A stretch of DNA of 29,650 nucleotides from CAVSWN01 sp046728115 (GTDB taxonomy: Bacteria > Acidobacteriota > Vicinamibacteria > Vicinamibacterales > CAVVIG01), in NCBI GenBank assembly GCA_046728115.1, contig JBKPDW010000384.1, positions 1-29,650 of the forward strand. The letters are read 5' to 3'. This document shows, one piece after another, positions 26,501 through 29,650 of this stretch (position 1 is its first letter; the number at the start of each line of letters is the position of its first letter). The position numbers and the translations under genes were made by a program. The notes under the pieces are model-generated. The model had not been told where the DNA came from, did no database searches, and saw nothing but the letters and a program-made list of their open reading frames with translations.

Positions 26501-29500
26501 GTTCGTCGGCGCTGAGGACCACTTCCTACCGCCGGACAACGTCCAGGTCGGCACCGCGAACGGTGAGTTCACCATTGCGCATCGGACTTCGCCCACCAAC
26601 ATCGGCCTCGGTCTGCTGGCGACACTCGCGGCGCACGATTTGGATCTGATCGACCGAGCCGACCTGGTGCGGCGGATCCACGCGACCCTCACGACGGTCG
26701 AGCAGCTCGAACGGTTCGACGGACATTTTCTCAATTGGTACGACACGCGCACGCTGGCGCCGTTGCTGCCGAGGTATGTATCAACGGTGGACAGCGGCAA
26801 TCTGGCCGGCGCGCTGTTGACGCTGTCGGTCGGTCTTCGAGAATTGGCGCCGGACCTCGCCGCGCGCGCGGACCGGCTCTTCGACGCGATGAACTTCCGG
26901 TTTCTGTTCGATCCCACGCGTCAGCTGTTCTCGATTGGGTACCGCCTCGCCGACGCCGACGGCGCAGGACGGCTCGACCTGTCGTACTACGATCTGCTCG
27001 CATCCGAAGCGCGGCTCGCGAGCTTCATCGCGATCGCCAAAGGCGACGTGCCCGAAGCGCACTGGTTCCGTCTCGGACGATCGGTCTCCAGCGTACACGG
27101 TGCGCCGGTCCTCCTGTCGTGGAGTGCGACGCTCTTCGAGTATCTGATGCCGCTGCTGATCATGCGGACGTATCCAAACTCCCTGCTGGACGAATCGTGC
27201 CGGCTCGCGGTGCGTCGGCAGATCGACTACGCAGCGGCGCACGGAGTGCCGTGGGGCATCTCGGAGTCCGCGTACAACCTCGTCGATCGGCACGGCGCCT
27301 ATCAGTACAAGGCGTTCGGCATACCCGGTCTCGGCCTGAAGCGTGGTCTCGGCGACGAAGTCGTCGTGGCACCGTACGCCTCGGCGCTCGCCGTCACGCT
27401 CGATCCTGGCGCGAGTACCGCCAATCTACGACGACTCGCCGCGATTGGGCTTGAGGCCAAGTACGGATTCTTCGACGCGATCGACTATACATCTCGCGGA
27501 GGTGATCACCCGTCAGGCGGCACTGTCGTGCCGATCTACCTGGCGCACCACCAGGGCATGGCACTTGTCGCGCTGACCAACGCGCTCGCCGGCAGCCGCA
27601 TGATCGAACGCTTTCACGCCGAGCCGAGAGTGCAAGCGACGGAGTTATTGCTTCAGGAACGCGTGCCGCGCCAGGTCACGCTGATCGAACCACGCCCCGT
27701 GGATGAGATGCGCGTGGCCATCCCAGTCCCGTCGGCGCCGGTGCGTCGCTATCGGTCGCCGCATACGCTGTTCCCGCACACTCACTTTTTGTCGAACGGT
27801 CGCTACGTGACGTCAGTGACCAACGCCGGTGGAGGTGGCAGCGTCTGGAACGGACTGCCGGTGACCAGGTGGCGGCGCGACGCCACTCGCGACGCGGACG
27901 GTCAGTTCATCTACCTGCGCGACGTGCGCAGCGGCGCTGTGTGGTCGGCGACCTTCCAGCCGTCACGACACGAGCCCGATGACTACGCCGTGACGTTTTC
28001 AGTCGATCGGGCCACCTTTCACCGCCGTGACCAGGACATCTCGACTCGGCTCGATGTCGCCGTGTCGACCGAAGACGATGTCGAGGTGCGGAGACTCACG
28101 ATCCGCAATCACGGGCTGCGTATCCGCGAGCTCGACGTGACCAGCTACGCCGAAATCGTGCTGGCCTCCGTGGCCAGTGATCTCGCCCATCCGGCGTTCG
28201 GCAAGCTGTTCGTCGAAACCGAGTATCTGCCGAACAGCGCGGCGCTGGTGTGCCACCGCCGTCCGCGCGACCCGGGCGAACCGGGCGCCTGGGTCTTCCA
28301 TGTCTTGAGCCTGGAAGGGCGTCCGCAAGGGCCGCTCGAATGGGAAACCGATCGTGCACGCTTCCTGGGACGCGGGCAAAGCGCGGCCCATCCAGCGGCG
28401 CTGGACGGCCGCGCTCTGTCGGCCACGACCGGTGTCGTACTCGATCCGATCGTCAGTCTTCGTCAGCGCGTCCGGCTTTCGCCTGGCGCCACCGTACGGC
28501 TCTGTTTTGCGACCGGGATGGCTTCCGATCGAGAGACGGTCGAAGCGCTCGCGCGGAAGTACCACGATCCCGGCGCGACCGCGCGTACCTTCGCGCTGGC
28601 GACGACGCACGCCGAAAGCAATCTGCGCCATCTCGGCATCTCGCCAGACGATGCCGTGCTGTTCGAACGTCTCGCCTCGCGCGTGCTCGGGACCGACGCC
28701 TCGCTTCGAGCGGCCGCCGATACGATCGCGTCGAACGAACTCGGACAGGCCGGCCTATGGCCGCACGCGATCTCCGGCGATCTGCCGATTCTCCTCGTGC
28801 GCGTTGATGGAGACGAAGACGTCCCGCTGGTGCGGCACGTCCTGCAGGCACAAGAGTACTGGCGGCTCAAGGGCCTGGCTGCCGACATCGTGATCGTCAA
28901 CGAACACCCGGTCGGCTACCTCGACGAGTTCCAGGCGCAGCTCACGGCGGTCCTCGAAGACGGTCCGTGGAGTACGTGGCAACATCGTCCTGGAGGCGCG
29001 TATCTTCTGCGCGCCGATCGAATGGGCCGCGTCGAGCGCGTGCTGCTCGAAACGGTCGCGCGCGCGGTACTCCGCGGAAACCGAGGCGACTTGCGCACGC
29101 AGCTCGAGCAGCCGAATGCCGTCAGGCCGCCGTCGCCCATTCTCGAGCCGCCCTCGTCATTGCGCGGCGCCGGCGCAAGCGCCGAGAGCCTCATGCCCGC
29201 GGTGACGCTCGACAACGGACTCGGCGGCTTCACCGACGCCGGCCGGACGTACGTGATCTCGCTCGATGGTGCGGAAGAGACGCCCATGCCCTGGGTGAAC
29301 GTTATCGCCAACCCCCAGTTCGGCACGATGGTCACGGCCTCGGGATCGGCGCATACCTGGTCCGGCAATAGTCGGGAGAATCGCCTCACGCCGTTCGCCA
29401 ATGATCCGATCACGGATCCGACATCGGAGGCGCTGTTCATTCGTGATGACGAAACGGGCGAGTTCTGGTGTCCGACGCCAGGCCCGACTTCGCGTGTGCC

Positions 29501-29650
29501 GACGAGTGACCGATGTGTAGTTCGCCACACCGCCGGCCTCACGAACTTCTCGTGCACGACCCACGGCATCGGTCACGAACTGGACGTCTTCGTTGATACC
29601 GTCGACCCTGTTAAGTTCTCGGTGCTGACCCTGACGAATCACGGTCCAGC
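23526..29650 (+). CDS. ndvB: cyclic beta-1,2-glucan synthase-like GT84/GH94 enzyme, 3' end outside the window
   Basis: At least 2,041 codons are open to the window edge; family members are ~2,800 residues. Residues 1-390 form the N-terminal helical region. TM helices lie at about 398-450. The GT84 glycosyltransferase domain (~475-790) has the DSD motif at 617-619 and RRQHRWVRGDW around 763. More membrane helices lie at ~810-850 and ~915-955. A glycoamylase-like domain follows (~970-1380; RTSPTNIGLGLLA, GVPWGISESAYN, YLAHHQGMALVAL). The first GH94 N-domain starts ~1410 (LFPHTHFLSNGRYV), and a second starts ~1895 (LDNGLGGFTDAGRTY); the GH94 catalytic domain must lie beyond the window. Such enzymes polymerise UDP-glucose into beta-1,2-glucan, trim and cyclise it in the inner membrane, and export it to the periplasm. 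The start overlaps the upstream stop. No internal stop was found. Confidence 0.93.
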   Translation, partial: MAWRSRWLPVHRSPAPEKPLRDELLSIEGLEERALALAARFTIDPNPRRRARDAFPRFEDNVRVLRAAYRTLADDVRRGDFVVSAADWLLDNFYLVASEISDIRRNLPRTYSRGLPALASREHAGHARIYAIAVELIRHRDSRLDRQQSIQFLNSYQRVAPLTIGELWAWPSMLKLALIENLRRLVDELLLARAARAAADTYIAAGNDRDGVSALPSRPDPAFIVQLLHRVREYGLRVAAIRTAVDDDLAARHLSAEETIRAEHQRQGVAQVSMANAVTSLRLCATLDWQEYVETVSLVEHVLRRDPAGAYGGMDFLSRDAQRHAVEELAPSSGEGQMRVALRAIESARQAAATSSITDRAAHVGYHLVDRGRADLEADLAYRPRLTTRIGRLLQRHASLVYLGAIAVATGLVLAAVDAYALHAGATPDTRLLIAILVLLPASDFAIACVQHAVVHLVGPKRLPRLDFLSGVPERARTMVVVPTMLTSTGGVDTLLEHLEVLALGNLDRCVHFAILSDFADTREADAPTDAAILERARAGVEALNRKLGTDHTDRFFLFHRDRQWNPGEHAWIGWERKRGKIEEFNRLLRGAPDTSFSTQVGALDVLPSIRYCITLDSDTRLPRDAAKRLIGIIAHPLNRPQFDPSLGRVTSGYGILQPRVSVTMASASGSLFARTYAGHTGVDPYTTAVSDVYQDLFDEGIFTGKGLYDVDAFVAALADRVPENALLSHDLFEGLYARTALVTDIELVDDYPSSVLAHARRQHRWVRGDWQILRWLLPFVPSRTGVTRNRLSLIARWKILDNLRRSLLPPATVLLLLGGWAILPGSPLIWTAVALAPSAFPLAIVRRTTTDDLKTDAARFALQLAFMANEAYDRLHAIAITLFRLGVTRHHLLEWETTAASAARSGRPRLRTYLGRMSASPLLALAGLAAVTTTRPAAWPVAAPILGLWIAAPWIAFALSRPTPKRDMALSAADASYLRQIAKKTWAYFDTFVGAEDHFLPPDNVQVGTANGEFTIAHRTSPTNIGLGLLATLAAHDLDLIDRADLVRRIHATLTTVEQLERFDGHFLNWYDTRTLAPLLPRYVSTVDSGNLAGALLTLSVGLRELAPDLAARADRLFDAMNFRFLFDPTRQLFSIGYRLADADGAGRLDLSYYDLLASEARLASFIAIAKGDVPEAHWFRLGRSVSSVHGAPVLLSWSATLFEYLMPLLIMRTYPNSLLDESCRLAVRRQIDYAAAHGVPWGISESAYNLVDRHGAYQYKAFGIPGLGLKRGLGDEVVVAPYASALAVTLDPGASTANLRRLAAIGLEAKYGFFDAIDYTSRGGDHPSGGTVVPIYLAHHQGMALVALTNALAGSRMIERFHAEPRVQATELLLQERVPRQVTLIEPRPVDEMRVAIPVPSAPVRRYRSPHTLFPHTHFLSNGRYVTSVTNAGGGGSVWNGLPVTRWRRDATRDADGQFIYLRDVRSGAVWSATFQPSRHEPDDYAVTFSVDRATFHRRDQDISTRLDVAVSTEDDVEVRRLTIRNHGLRIRELDVTSYAEIVLASVASDLAHPAFGKLFVETEYLPNSAALVCHRRPRDPGEPGAWVFHVLSLEGRPQGPLEWETDRARFLGRGQSAAHPAALDGRALSATTGVVLDPIVSLRQRVRLSPGATVRLCFATGMASDRETVEALARKYHDPGATARTFALATTHAESNLRHLGISPDDAVLFERLASRVLGTDASLRAAADTIASNELGQAGLWPHAISGDLPILLVRVDGDEDVPLVRHVLQAQEYWRLKGLAADIVIVNEHPVGYLDEFQAQLTAVLEDGPWSTWQHRPGGAYLLRADRMGRVERVLLETVARAVLRGNRGDLRTQLEQPNAVRPPSPILEPPSSLRGAGASAESLMPAVTLDNGLGGFTDAGRTYVISLDGAEETPMPWVNVIANPQFGTMVTASGSAHTWSGNSRENRLTPFANDPITDPTSEALFIRDDETGEFWCPTPGPTSRVPTSDRCVVRHTAGLTNFSCTTHGIGHELDVFVDTVDPVKFSVLTLTNHGP

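Overview
This is a high-GC chromosomal stretch with many convergent and divergent small transcription units. The best taxonomic hint is Acidobacteriota, possibly the Vicinamibacteria side. It carries a full-length orphan MacB/FtsX-like permease of the duplicated acidobacterial (ADOP) type, a remnant of a Ser/Thr kinase with a TolB-like propeller, and a small secreted protein of the DPFVGSW type common in that phylum. This assignment is inferred from gene content; there is no rRNA or other marker in the window.

Layout. 1-2 kb: the end of an unknown gene overlaps a fusion protein with two CDGSH iron-sulfur motifs, a ferredoxin-like motif and a truncated haemoglobin. 2-3.6 kb: a secreted META/HslJ-like protein convergent with a GNAT acetyltransferase. 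3.6-11.1 kb is dominated by decayed genes: tails of an NmrA-like protein, an O-methyltransferase and a LuxR regulator truncated toward each other, an ArsM-like methyltransferase with several frameshifts, a beta-barrel remnant, and a Ser/Thr kinase whose catalytic domain is missing. Intact genes among them are the ADOP permease and a DoxX-like protein. 11.3-15.5 kb holds a small secreted protein, an HxlR regulator divergent from DoxX with a readable sigma70-type promoter, and lon.

15.9-17.8 kb is a compact RNA-binding island: a cold-shock protein, the tail of a second radical SAM gene, a truncated cold-shock domain and an RRM protein, followed by a histidine kinase with its middle deleted. 18-23.5 kb is an accessory block of small unknown proteins, a Crp/Fnr regulator co-directional with a B12-binding-type radical SAM enzyme, and a degenerate response-regulator receiver. 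Two inverted copies of a roughly 110-base promoter-plus-leader element (18051-18160 and 22734-22855) each precede a small-protein gene. From 22975 a tightly coupled operon of three small proteins runs into a very large cyclic beta-1,2-glucan synthase-like enzyme (GT84 plus glycoamylase-like plus GH94) that leaves the window unfinished.

Two themes stand out. First, several genes have lost their middles or facing ends, leaving recognisable termini joined together. Second, a putative structured leader is shared by unlinked small-protein genes. Domain assignments are by motif recognition only; no database search was run.
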